The position numbers and the translations under genes were made by a program. A stretch of DNA of 7,360 nucleotides, from positions 1 to 7,360 of the forward strand of contig SOKD01000241.1 in NCBI GenBank assembly GCA_004376305.1. The letters are read 5' to 3'. Below, piece by piece: positions 1 to 5,739 of the stretch. The first letter of the stretch is position 1, and each line of letters starts with the position of its first letter. The notes below the pieces were generated by a model. The model was not told the origin of the DNA. It worked only from the letters and a program-made list of their open reading frames with translations, and made no database searches. This stretch comes from Candidatus Cloacimonadota bacterium. GTDB taxonomy: Bacteria; Hydrothermota; E44-bin80.

Positions 1-114
1 AATGAATATTTTTTCGGTAACGATAAGGGCATTCTTCCCACTGAGCCGAATTACCGCTATACCACCAATCCCTGGTGGTGTTGCAATTGCCGCAATGGTT
101 TCATCACCGAGCAT
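1..114 (-). CDS. mnmE: MnmE (TrmE) tRNA modification GTPase, N-terminal 38 codons only
   Basis: This is the start of MnmE, the GTPase that works with MnmG to modify the wobble uridine (U34) of several tRNAs. Only 38 codons are in the window; the gene continues past base 1. Read on the minus strand from ATG at 114, the protein begins [18 protein letters not shown] and continues IAVIRLSG, which matches the family N terminus (formyl-THF-binding domain) very closely. The GTPase domain and C-terminal Cys lie outside. The ATG lies inside the last codons of jag, in another frame (11 bp overlap), with AGGG about 8 nt upstream as a possible ribosome site. It is the last gene of the rpmH operon seen here. 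The identification is secure despite the small piece. Confidence 0.93.
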   Translation of the reverse strand, partial: MLGDETIAAIATPPGIGGIAVIRLSGKNALIVTEKIFI

Positions 115-553
115 GGCTTTTGCCCTGTTGCTGCTTGTAATCTCCAACCCTTATGTAAAATGGGAGACGTATCCCTGATTTTCTTGCCATTCTTGACACA
201 ACGTGCTGCAACGCATTGAGAGTTTTTCCACCTCTGCCAATGAGCAATCCATCATATCCTGCAGTATAAATTCTCAGAATATTAATTTTTCCTTCTTTTG
301 CTTCAAAAACCTGTCCATCAATATCCATAAGGACAAGGATATCCTGGATAATAGTTTTCACCTTTGATAGTCCACCTTGCAGACTGACCCTGACTGTTAC
401 CGGGGAACTAAAAATGCCCAGGAATCCCTTTTTCCCTTTATCAATGATTTCAACCTCAACGTCAGCTCTTGAGCATGCAAGATTTTTTATTGCCTTATCA
501 ACAGCCTCGTCAACTGTTTTCCCTGTTTCGATACAGTATTCTTTGGAACTCAT
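104..553 (-). CDS. jag: Short Jag/KhpB-like RNA-binding protein (Jag_N + KH, no R3H)
   Basis: This is a Jag (KhpB/EloR) family RNA-binding protein, 149 residues. Residues 1-55 form a Jag_N domain with the typical [10 protein letters not shown] start and KGFLG motif (42-46). Residues about 65-140 form a KH domain with the GxxG loop GRGG at 106-109, followed by TLNALQ. Family members usually continue with an R3H domain of roughly 60 residues. Here the protein stops at 149, just after the KH strand (IRVGDYK), because mnmE starts inside its last codons; there is no room for R3H and no frameshifted remnant. The ATG start overlaps the yidC stop as ATGA, suggesting translational coupling. In Firmicutes, KhpB binds RNA with KhpA and affects cell elongation and division; whether this short form does so is unknown. 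Confidence 0.9.
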   Translation of the reverse strand: MSSKEYCIETGKTVDEAVDKAIKNLACSRADVEVEIIDKGKKGFLGIFSSPVTVRVSLQGGLSKVKTIIQDILVLMDIDGQVFEAKEGKINILRIYTAGYDGLLIGRGGKTLNALQHVVSRMARKSGIRLPFYIRVGDYKQQQGKSHAR

Positions 554-2190
554 TTCATTTCAGGTTCTTTCACAATATCCTCATGCTCCCCCCGACGGAT
601 AAGGTACTGCTGAAAAATGGATAGAAGATTGTATACAAACCAGTACAATACAATTCCACTGGGAAGTCTCGAGAATATAAAAACAAGAAAAATTGGCATG
701 AAATAGGTCATTGCCTTTTGCCGAGGATCAGTTACGGTAAACTTCTGCTGCACAAACATTGCCGCACCCATAAGAATCGGAAGAATAAAATATGGATCTT
801 TTACTGAAAGATCCTGTATCCAGAGGATAAACGGGGCTCCTCTCAGCTCAATGGTGCTCCGCAATACAGCATAGAGAGCAAAAAATACCGGCATTTGAAA
901 CAACAGAGGGAGGCACCCTCCGAGAGGATTTACCTTGTTCTGCTTGTACAATTTCATAATTTCCGCATTCATCTTCTGTGAATCATCTTTGTGTTTCTTC
1001 CGTACTGCTTCCATTTTTGGCTGGAGTTTTTGCATTCGACGCATTGATGCATGGCTTTTGAAGGTTAACGGGAAGAAAACGACCATCATGATAATTGAAA
1101 ATACCATGATGACAAAACCATAGTTGGGAATTGCTTTATGAATACCGATTATGATAAAGAAAATGATCTTGCTTATCGGAGCAATCCAGTCCCACCCAAA
1201 ATAGACACTTTTCTCCAGCATGTTCCCCATATCTTTCAATTGGTAATAATTGATTGGTCCAAAGTATAACAAGAAATTTGCCTTCTGCACCTCTTTTGTT
1301 GATACGGAAAACGCTATCCTCTTTTTTTCAATTTTCCACTGCGTCACTTTCTTAATAAGAGTATCCTCTGCTAAAATAAAGAACAGGAAATACTTTGAAG
1401 TTACCCCTGCCCATTTAATCCTTCCTTCAATTGATGATTTTTCCTCCTTAACATCTTTCAATCTCATTCGCTCGAAATTTTCGCCCAGCATCGAAACAAA
1501 TCTGACATATGCCAGTTCATCCCGCTCATCCTTTTCTGTAAGAGAAAGCCCTGAATCAAAATGTATTTTCAATCCATTCGCTAATTTATTCTCGTCTGTA
1601 TCAAGAGATACAATACGGAGACCGATACTATAACGATGCGGATCAAATATAAACACCTTTTTTAGAAATGGGGTATTGTCGAGTACATAGTAGAACACGA
1701 GACTGTCTTCAAGACCATCGGTAAGGATAATACTGTCCCGCTCGCAACGTGTGTGAAATTCTGAAAGATCGACGGTCTTTTCGGTTTCAACCAGGGAAAG
1801 CGAAATCGCGCTGCCTTCTTCAGGAATGAGTTCAACCGGTTCGTCTCCCACACCGGGATACTGCATCAGTTTCATGCTCTTAATGGCTGCGCCTTTTGTT
1901 GAAAAGGTAGCCGTATAGAGGTTTGTTTTCACCGTGATGAGTTTCTCTTCCTGTTCTTCACCGCTTACTGCCATTGCTTCTACGATTTCTTTTTTTTCTT
2001 TCTTGCTTGCATCCTCTTTCTTGCCTTCTCCCTTAATCTTCTCCTCAGAAACTTTCTCTTCTTTACTCTTTTCAACCACTTCCTGTCCATTTGGCACAGC
2101 TCCCTCTTTCTTGGGAGAGCGGGTGATCATTGTATAAACAATGAAAAGGAGGGCAATGAGCATTACTGCAATAATAGTCCTTTTGTCCAC
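550..2190 (-). CDS. yidC: YidC/Oxa1 membrane protein insertase
   Basis: YidC inserts and folds inner-membrane proteins, alone or with SecYEG. The protein has 546 residues, as in Gram-negative YidC. Residues 6-23 are the first membrane helix. A Lys/Glu-rich linker follows (about 26-75), then a large periplasmic domain (about 80-325). The conserved insertase core begins around YFGWDWIAPISK and includes FPLTFKSHASMRRMQKLQPKM, a cytoplasmic hairpin, KVNPLGGCLPLLFQMP, the DPYFILPILMG segment and LPSGIVLYW near the C terminus. The start is GTG at 2190, with AGGAG 5 nt upstream and just past the yidD stop. The basic residue normally present in the second core helix (Arg366 in E. coli) aligns with Met369. 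The stop overlaps the jag start. Identification is secure. Confidence 0.97.
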   Translation of the reverse strand: MDKRTIIAVMLIALLFIVYTMITRSPKKEGAVPNGQEVVEKSKEEKVSEEKIKGEGKKEDASKKEKKEIVEAMAVSGEEQEEKLITVKTNLYTATFSTKGAAIKSMKLMQYPGVGDEPVELIPEEGSAISLSLVETEKTVDLSEFHTRCERDSIILTDGLEDSLVFYYVLDNTPFLKKVFIFDPHRYSIGLRIVSLDTDENKLANGLKIHFDSGLSLTEKDERDELAYVRFVSMLGENFERMRLKDVKEEKSSIEGRIKWAGVTSKYFLFFILAEDTLIKKVTQWKIEKKRIAFSVSTKEVQKANFLLYFGPINYYQLKDMGNMLEKSVYFGWDWIAPISKIIFFIIIGIHKAIPNYGFVIMVFSIIMMVVFFPLTFKSHASMRRMQKLQPKMEAVRKKHKDDSQKMNAEIMKLYKQNKVNPLGGCLPLLFQMPVFFALYAVLRSTIELRGAPFILWIQDLSVKDPYFILPILMGAAMFVQQKFTVTDPRQKAMTYFMPIFLVFIFSRLPSGIVLYWFVYNLLSIFQQYLIRRGEHEDIVKEPEMK

Positions 2191-2198
2191 AACAACTC

Positions 2199-2408
2199 CT
2201 ATTCTACAGGGTCATATCCACCAGGATGGAAAGGATTGCATTTAAGAATCCTCAATATTCCCCTTAATCCTCCCCGAAAGAGCCCATATCTTTCAATTGA
2301 TAAAAGGCAATAGGAAGAACAAGATGGATAGAACCGACAGGTTCTTGGAAATAACGGCGATATAATATTCCTGTACGATTTTATGATAAAAATGGCTATC
2401 GATCTCAT
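2199..2408 (-). CDS. yidD: YidD membrane protein insertion efficiency factor
   Basis: YidD is a small membrane-associated protein that helps YidC-dependent insertion. The product has about 69 residues and carries the family signature: Pro-Arg-x-Cys-Arg-Phe-Tyr-Pro-Ser-Cys-Ser-x-Tyr, then Ile-Glu-Arg-Tyr-Gly, Gly-Gly and Cys-x-[10 protein letters not shown]. The N terminus ([15 protein letters not shown]) is an amphipathic helix, as usual. I chose the ATG at 2408 because it overlaps the rnpA stop as ATGA and fits the family start. A TTG at 2414, two codons upstream, has a better-placed GAGGA (about 10 nt away) and cannot be excluded. The gene sits between rnpA and yidC, the classic order; its stop is 8 bp from the yidC start codon. 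Confidence 0.95.
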   Translation of the reverse strand: MRSIAIFIIKSYRNIISPLFPRTCRFYPSCSSYCLLSIERYGLFRGGLRGILRILKCNPFHPGGYDPVE

Positions 2409-2776
2409 AAACAAATTTCTGCATTCCTCAGTAGCAGGTTGAATTCACCCATCAGTTCATGGAATGAAAGATCAAGCCCCTCTTTGGAAACACGGATGAC
2501 CAAGTGTATATTTTTACTCAACAACTCCTCATTCTTTCGAATAATTTCAGTGAGTCTTCGCTTTGCTCTATTCCTCTTCACCGCAGGTTTTGCATCCCGC
2601 CTGAATGAAATTCCAAATTTAAAACCAGGCTTTTTAATATATATGATAGATACATGGTTACCCGTCTCCCTCTTTCCGATGCGGTATATATTCTTGAATT
2701 CAGTATTGTGTTTTAGCTTATCGGGTTTCCTCTGATACCGTAAGTTTCGCTCTACCTCTTTTTCTCCGTCGGGCAA
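2405..2776 (-). CDS. rnpA: Ribonuclease P protein component RnpA
   Basis: RnpA is the protein subunit of RNase P and helps the catalytic RNA remove 5' leaders from pre-tRNA. The product is up to 123 residues. The core matches the family: [20 protein letters not shown] at the start of the fold, [10 protein letters not shown], and the RNR motif in [13 protein letters not shown] (68-74). No ATG or GTG is available in frame before the conserved core; the only usual start codon is TTG at 2776. That start lies inside rpmH, so the genes overlap by 59 bp in different frames. The ribosome site before this TTG is weak. The exact N terminus is therefore the uncertain part; the gene itself is not. Its TGA overlaps the ATG of yidD. 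Confidence 0.94.
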   Translation of the reverse strand: MPDGEKEVERNLRYQRKPDKLKHNTEFKNIYRIGKRETGNHVSIIYIKKPGFKFGISFRRDAKPAVKRNRAKRRLTEIIRKNEELLSKNIHLVIRVSKEGLDLSFHELMGEFNLLLRNAEICL

Positions 2777-2867
2777 GGATTTTTATTCCACTTTTGGTTG
2801 ACATCCTTTTTTTAAATCCATGTTTTTTGCGCCGTTTTCTACGACTTGGTTGATATGTCCTTTTCAT
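2718..2867 (-). CDS. rpmH: 50S ribosomal protein L34
   Basis: L34 is a small, very basic protein of the large ribosomal subunit. The reading frame has 49 codons. It begins [18 protein letters not shown] and continues with [24 protein letters not shown], which is the standard L34 sequence with a short C-terminal tail (TR). The ATG at 2867 is preceded by a perfect AAGGAGG ribosome site at 6 nt spacing, the strongest in this window. It is the first gene of the operon, 51 nt downstream of the -10 box of the minus-strand promoter. Its 3' end is overlapped by the 5' end of rnpA in another frame. Confidence 0.97.
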   Translation of the reverse strand: MKRTYQPSRRKRRKKHGFKKRMSTKSGIKILARRRKRGRAKLTVSEETR

Positions 2868-2917
2868 ACAAAACCTCCTTAACTACAAAAATCGTAAGCA
2901 CGTTCAAAAGTTCTGTT

Positions 2918-2946
2918 ATAATACGTTAAAAAACATCTTTTGTCAA
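2918..2946 (-). promoter_or_regulatory. Sigma-70-type promoter of the rpmH operon
   Basis: On the minus strand TTGACA (2946-2941) is followed after exactly 17 bp by TATTAT (2923-2918). This is a perfect -35 and a 5/6 -10. Transcription would start near 2911, giving an untranslated leader of roughly 44 nt before rpmH. No other gene intervenes, so this is very likely the main promoter of rpmH-rnpA-yidD-yidC-jag-mnmE. Confidence 0.8.
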
Positions 2947-2986
2947 ACAAAAAACTCCAACATAATTTTTGAATCCCATTTATCCC

Positions 2987-3015
2987 TTGACTTTGAATTT
3001 TTTTTCAATTATAAA
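2987..3015 (+). promoter_or_regulatory. Sigma-70-type promoter facing glgA
   Basis: TTGACT (2987-2992) is separated by 17 bp from TATAAA (3010-3015) on the plus strand. Transcription would start near 3022, leaving a leader of about 143 nt before glgA. The leader contains a 7-bp long-range pairing (CGGATTT at 3038-3044 with AAATCCG at 3097-3103) and a 17-codon mini frame. The promoter is divergent from the rpmH operon promoter, with 40 bp between the two -35 boxes. Confidence 0.7.
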
Positions 3016-3114
3016 ATATATGAAAGTTTGAAAGGAACGGATTTCGGTGAAATTTGATACGACGCTCACTTTGACGCAAAACAGATCTAAAACGTAAAAT
3101 CCGGGAACTCCTCG

Positions 3115-3168
3115 ATGCAAAAATGGTTTGAACGATTGAGCAAAGTACGGAAAGGAAAAAGTAAATGA
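3115..3168 (+). CDS. Possible 17-codon upstream ORF overlapping glgA
   Basis: ATG at 3115 opens a 17-codon frame (basic, MQKWFERLSKVRKGKSK) whose TGA overlaps the ATG of glgA as ATGA. GGGA lies about 8 nt upstream as a weak ribosome site. The overlap would allow translational coupling, but glgA has its own good ribosome site (AAAGGA at 3151-3156), so a function is not needed. I do not recognise the peptide. It may well be chance. Confidence 0.25.
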   Translation: MQKWFERLSKVRKGKSK

Positions 3169-4622
3169 AAATTCTTATGGTTTCATCTGAAGCTGTTCCC
3201 TATGCGAAAACAGATGAACTTGCTGATGCCACAGGGATGCTTCCTACTACAATGAAACAACTTAACCATGATGTCAGGGTAGTAATGCCAAAATACAAAA
3301 CCATACGATTTGGAAATACAAAGGCACACAAGATAATTGATAGCTACCCCGTACAACTCGGCAATAATGCTGAATACTGTTCTATCTATGAAGGCAAAAG
3401 AAAAGATGGCGTTATCTTTTACTGGATAGAAAATAACAGGTTTTTTGGTCGAGAGGGACTCTATGGAGACGAGAAAGGGAATTACAGAGATAACGGACTT
3501 CGCTTCGCCCTTTTTGCACAGGGAGCAATAGATGTAATCAGACGAAAAATTTTCACTCCTGATATTATTCACATCCATGACTGGCAGACCTCACTGATCC
3601 CGATCTATTTGAAGAACAACTTCAGCGAGGAAAAATTATCAAGAATTCCTGTTATCCTCACGATACATAACATTGCATACCAGGGTGTTATTGATAAAAA
3701 CCTGATGCCTGAAGTCAACCTTGACATCTCGCTCTTCACCCGAGATACCTTGGAGTTGAGTGGCAAATGCAACCTCCTGAAAGGGGGTATAATCTTTTCA
3801 GACGTTCTTACCACAGTGAGCCCTACCTATGCATCTGAAATACTGACCCCGGAATTCGGAATGAAACTTGAGGGTATCCTGAATACACAAAAAGGAAAAC
3901 TTCATGGAATACTGAATGGCATTGACTATGAAGAGTGGAATCCGGAACGCGATTCATTAATACCTTACTCATACTCAAAAAAGAAACTCGCTGGAAAATT
4001 ACTGAATAGGTCCAATCTCACCAAGAAACTGCATTTTGATGTTGATATTACCAAGCCGCTCCTTGGCGTCATATCGAAACTCACCGAGCAAAAGGGGATG
4101 GATCTGCTTGCTCAAATTCTTCCCGATATTGCTGATGAAGACATCCACATGGTGATACTCGGGGAAGGGGATACATTGTATGAGAAACTGCTCAAGAACC
4201 TCGCAAATAAGTATCCCGATAAATTGCGGATTTTCATTGGATTCGATAATGAACTTGCTCATCAAATTTACGCAGCGAGCGATATGGTTCTTATGCCCTC
4301 CCGCTTTGAACCATGCGGTCTCGGGCAATTGATTGCATTTCAGTATGGAACCGTACCTGTTGTTCACGGAACTGGTGGGCTCAAAGACACTGTTAAGAAA
4401 TTTTCGAAGGAGACGCTCAAAGGAAATGGTTTCGTATTTGATGCATACCGAGCTTCTGCATTCCTTAACACAGTGAAGAAAGCTCTGAGAAATTACCGGA
4501 ATGGGAGCGTATGGAAAAAACTGGTTAATAATTGTATGGCACTTGACTTCTCCTGGGAGACCTCTGCAAAGAAATATATTAAGTTATACGAAAAACTCCT
4601 CAGAAAACAAGAACAGACCTGA
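3165..4622 (+). CDS. glgA: Glycogen/starch synthase (GT5 family) with altered KxGGL motif
   Basis: GlgA adds glucose from ADP-glucose to the growing alpha-1,4-glucan. The 485-residue length is normal. The N-terminal GT5 Rossmann domain begins MKILMVSSEAVPYAK; HIHDWQTSLIP and TIHNIAYQG are typical, as is LNGIDYEEWNPERD. The C-terminal domain has ISKLTEQKGMDLL, ILGEGD, the catalytic-site SRFEPCGLGQLIAFQYGT and TGGLKDTV. Two deviations touch nucleotide-sugar binding. The usual KTGGL reads KTDEL (residues 15-19), and the arginine equivalent to E. coli Arg300 is Lys305, although the following QKG lysine (310) is kept. Each could arise from single G-to-A changes. The start has AAAGGA 8 nt upstream. 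No other glycogen gene is adjacent. The family is certain; full activity on ADP-glucose is not. Confidence 0.92.
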   Translation: MKILMVSSEAVPYAKTDELADATGMLPTTMKQLNHDVRVVMPKYKTIRFGNTKAHKIIDSYPVQLGNNAEYCSIYEGKRKDGVIFYWIENNRFFGREGLYGDEKGNYRDNGLRFALFAQGAIDVIRRKIFTPDIIHIHDWQTSLIPIYLKNNFSEEKLSRIPVILTIHNIAYQGVIDKNLMPEVNLDISLFTRDTLELSGKCNLLKGGIIFSDVLTTVSPTYASEILTPEFGMKLEGILNTQKGKLHGILNGIDYEEWNPERDSLIPYSYSKKKLAGKLLNRSNLTKKLHFDVDITKPLLGVISKLTEQKGMDLLAQILPDIADEDIHMVILGEGDTLYEKLLKNLANKYPDKLRIFIGFDNELAHQIYAASDMVLMPSRFEPCGLGQLIAFQYGTVPVVHGTGGLKDTVKKFSKETLKGNGFVFDAYRASAFLNTVKKALRNYRNGSVWKKLVNNCMALDFSWETSAKKYIKLYEKLLRKQEQT

Positions 4623-4632
4623 ATTAAGAGAA

Positions 4633-4692
4633 TGGAGTAGCAAGACTTGTCTTGCGCAGAAAAACCGTGGAGTAGCGAAACTTGTTTCGCGC
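4633..4692. repeat. Two tandem short palindromic repeats (REP-like)
   Basis: Two 25-bp copies, 4633-4657 and 4668-4692 (period 35 bp), share TGGAGTAGC and ACTTGT and differ at four positions. Each contains a perfect inverted repeat: GCAAGAC-TT-GTCTTGC at 4640-4655 and GCGAAAC-TT-GTTTCGC at 4675-4690. All four differences are in the stems and preserve pairing. They start 10 bp after the glgA stop. There is no T-tract, so they are not simple intrinsic terminators. They resemble dispersed REP-type palindromes mobilised by RAYT-like transposases, but no such gene is in the window. Confidence 0.75.
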
Positions 4693-4738
4693 CCTTAACG
4701 CAGAAATGAGAGAAAATTGATGAAAGAAGAAAATTGTT

Positions 4739-5371
4739 ATGTCAATAATCCAAATTGAACAGAAGATGTTATTCTATACTATAAGAACCAAGGAGCAGAG
4801 GGAAATTACCATAAAAAAATCCCGTTTTGTAGCAACCATCTTCCCCGTCTCATCCCTCGATGAAGCAAAAAAATTGCGGACTTCAGTAAAGAATAAATAC
4901 AGTAATGCCACACATCACCCTTATGCATACAGAATTGGCTTTGAGAAGATCTCTGAGCGGTGCTCAGATGATGGCGAGCCGCCAAAGAGCTCCGGCTTGC
5001 CAATCCTCCAGGAACTTAAAAAAGCCAATTTAAGCAATATCATCGTCATTGTTACCCGGTACTTTGGCGGCACAAAGCTTGGTATTGGAGGATTGAGCAG
5101 GGCATATAGGGAAAGCACAGCTTCAGTTCTCAATGCTTCGAGGAAGATACGATCAGTATCCATTCAGAGACTTGCGGTAGTTATTGACAGTGCTGCAGCT
5201 GGCAAAATCCGTAATGTACTTGACCATTATAATGCAATAATCGTTGAAGAGCATTACGGAACCTCCACGGAATTAACGTTTGAGATTGAGCGAGAAAAGG
5301 AAGATGAGTGTATGGAGGCTCTGAGGAATCTGACAAAAGGAAAAATCAGTATACGGGAAAGCAAGAAGTAA
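4739..5371 (+). CDS. yigZ: YigZ/IMPACT family protein (UPF0029)
   Basis: The 210-residue protein belongs to the bacterial YigZ branch of the IMPACT family. Its biochemical role is not settled; eukaryotic IMPACT/YIH1 regulates the GCN2 kinase. The N-terminal UPF0029 domain covers about residues 20-125, with KKSRFVATIFPV, NATHHPYAYRIG, the CSDDGEP motif (75-81) followed by GLPIL, and TRYFGGTKLGIGGLSRAY (106-123). The C-terminal ferredoxin-like DUF1949 domain covers about 140-205. The length is normal. The ATG at 4739 has only a weak purine-rich stretch upstream. ATG at 4766 (MLFYTIRTKEQ) would also keep the whole conserved part, so the first nine residues are uncertain. It lies between the palindromic repeats and the leuS leader, on the same strand as both glgA and leuS. 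Confidence 0.9.
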   Translation: MSIIQIEQKMLFYTIRTKEQREITIKKSRFVATIFPVSSLDEAKKLRTSVKNKYSNATHHPYAYRIGFEKISERCSDDGEPPKSSGLPILQELKKANLSNIIVIVTRYFGGTKLGIGGLSRAYRESTASVLNASRKIRSVSIQRLAVVIDSAAAGKIRNVLDHYNAIIVEEHYGTSTELTFEIEREKEDECMEALRNLTKGKISIRESKK

Positions 5372-5380
5372 CAAACCTCG

Positions 5381-5408
5381 TTGCAAATTCCCTGTATTGA
5401 ATTATACA
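5381..5408 (+). promoter_or_regulatory. Possible secondary promoter after yigZ
   Basis: TTGCAA (5381-5386), a 16-bp spacer and TATACA (5403-5408) make a weaker promoter candidate upstream of the main leuS-leader promoter. Its -10 lies in a small inverted repeat (TGTAT 5393-5397 with ATACA 5404-5408). If used, it would give the leader peptide an untranslated region with room for a ribosome site. Confidence 0.3.
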
Positions 5409-5450
5409 CAATTTGTATTCATTTGATAACAGCTGTGCCCCATTTTAACC

Positions 5451-5479
5451 TTGACAAATCATCCATTTTTTGTTATTAA
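5451..5479 (+). promoter_or_regulatory. Promoter of the leuS leader transcript
   Basis: TTGACA (5451-5456) and TATTAA (5474-5479) are separated by 17 bp. The predicted start is near 5486, so the transcript would cover the leucine-codon leader frame, the antiterminator-like stem and the terminator before leuS. The leader ATG at 5487 would then be at the very 5' end of the RNA (leaderless). Confidence 0.7.
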
Positions 5480-5486
5480 GAAGCGT

Positions 5487-5573
5487 ATGAGAGAAGCAAG
5501 AACAAATGTGCGCAGTTCAAATTTGTTGTTTTTGGAATTGAATATCTCGGTGGGGTTTAGCGAACCGCTATAA
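5487..5573 (+). CDS. Putative leucine-rich leader peptide of leuS (28 codons)
   Basis: ATG at 5487 opens a 28-codon frame ending in TAA at 5571-5573. It has a cluster of leucine codons: codons 13-18 read Leu-Leu-Phe-Leu-Glu-Leu (5523-5540, all TTG), and the last sense codon is Leu (CTA). That is 5 leucines in 28 codons, placed just ahead of two competing hairpins and upstream of the leucyl-tRNA synthetase gene, as expected of an attenuation leader peptide. The ribosome site is poor and the main promoter would make it leaderless; an internal in-frame GTG at 5508 is another possible start. T-richness makes some TTG clustering likely by chance, so this is an inference from layout, not homology. 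Confidence 0.45.
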   Translation: MREARTNVRSSNLLFLELNISVGFSEPL

Positions 5574-5599
5574 ATCGGTCCGTACTGCACAACCCCGCT
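5549..5599 (+). promoter_or_regulatory. Antiterminator-like stem competing with the leuS leader terminator
   Basis: The arm at 5549-5557 (GGTGGGGTT) can pair with 5591-5599 (AACCCCGCT), with two G-U pairs. The right arm shares CCCCGCT with the left arm of the terminator (5593-5601), so the two structures exclude each other. The leader-peptide stop codon (5571-5573) falls in the loop. A ribosome finishing the peptide would disrupt this stem and allow termination. One stalled at the leucine codons (5523-5540) would leave it free to form. Confidence 0.5.
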
Positions 5600-5629
5600 A
5601 TGCTTGATAGGATAGTGGGGATTTTTTTT
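5593..5629 (+). terminator. Intrinsic terminator in the leuS leader
   Basis: CCCCGCTAT (5593-5601) pairs with ATAGTGGGG (5612-5620), a 9-bp stem with one G-U pair and a 10-nt loop. It is followed directly by A and eight T (5622-5629). This is the clearest intrinsic terminator in the window. It lies 110 bp before the leuS start and after the leader promoter, so it should control read-through into leuS or end a free small RNA of about 145 nt. Confidence 0.85.
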
Positions 5630-5739
5630 ATTCGAAACCACTAAAGAACAAAAATGATTTGGGGAAGCTGTGGTTGGAAGAGAAAAGTGTCTCGGATTTT
5701 ATCAGTGGTAATCAGTAGCGTTTTGATTCGGGGGTAATA

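Noticed and set aside
1250..1633. Plus-strand frame of 127 codons opposite yidC
   Set aside because: It is antisense to conserved yidC coding sequence, with no ribosome site or recognisable domain.
4720..4758. 12-codon ORF before yigZ
   Set aside because: It is very short, in a different frame, without recognisable content or a strong ribosome site.
5393..5408. Inverted repeat TGTAT-ATACA as a repressor operator
   Set aside because: The arms are only 5 bp in AT-rich DNA and no regulator gene is nearby; such repeats are common by chance.
5506..5541. Alternative 11-codon leader frame starting ATG at 5506
   Set aside because: It contains Cys-Cys and Trp but no leucine, ends before the hairpins, and does not fit control of a leucine synthetase gene.
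5540..5630. T-box riboswitch upstream of leuS
   Set aside because: GGTGG and ACCGC occur near each other, but the contiguous T-box sequence is absent, as are a large Stem I and a specifier loop; the leader is also too short.
5485..5630. Known small RNA such as 6S RNA or SRP RNA
   Set aside because: The fold is not one long interrupted hairpin as in 6S, and the SRP apical GGAAG/AGCAG signature is missing. A free, unnamed small RNA ending at the terminator remains possible.
5674..5702. Separate leuS promoter after the terminator
   Set aside because: TTGGAA and TTTTAT match consensus at only 4 of 6 positions each; too weak to claim.
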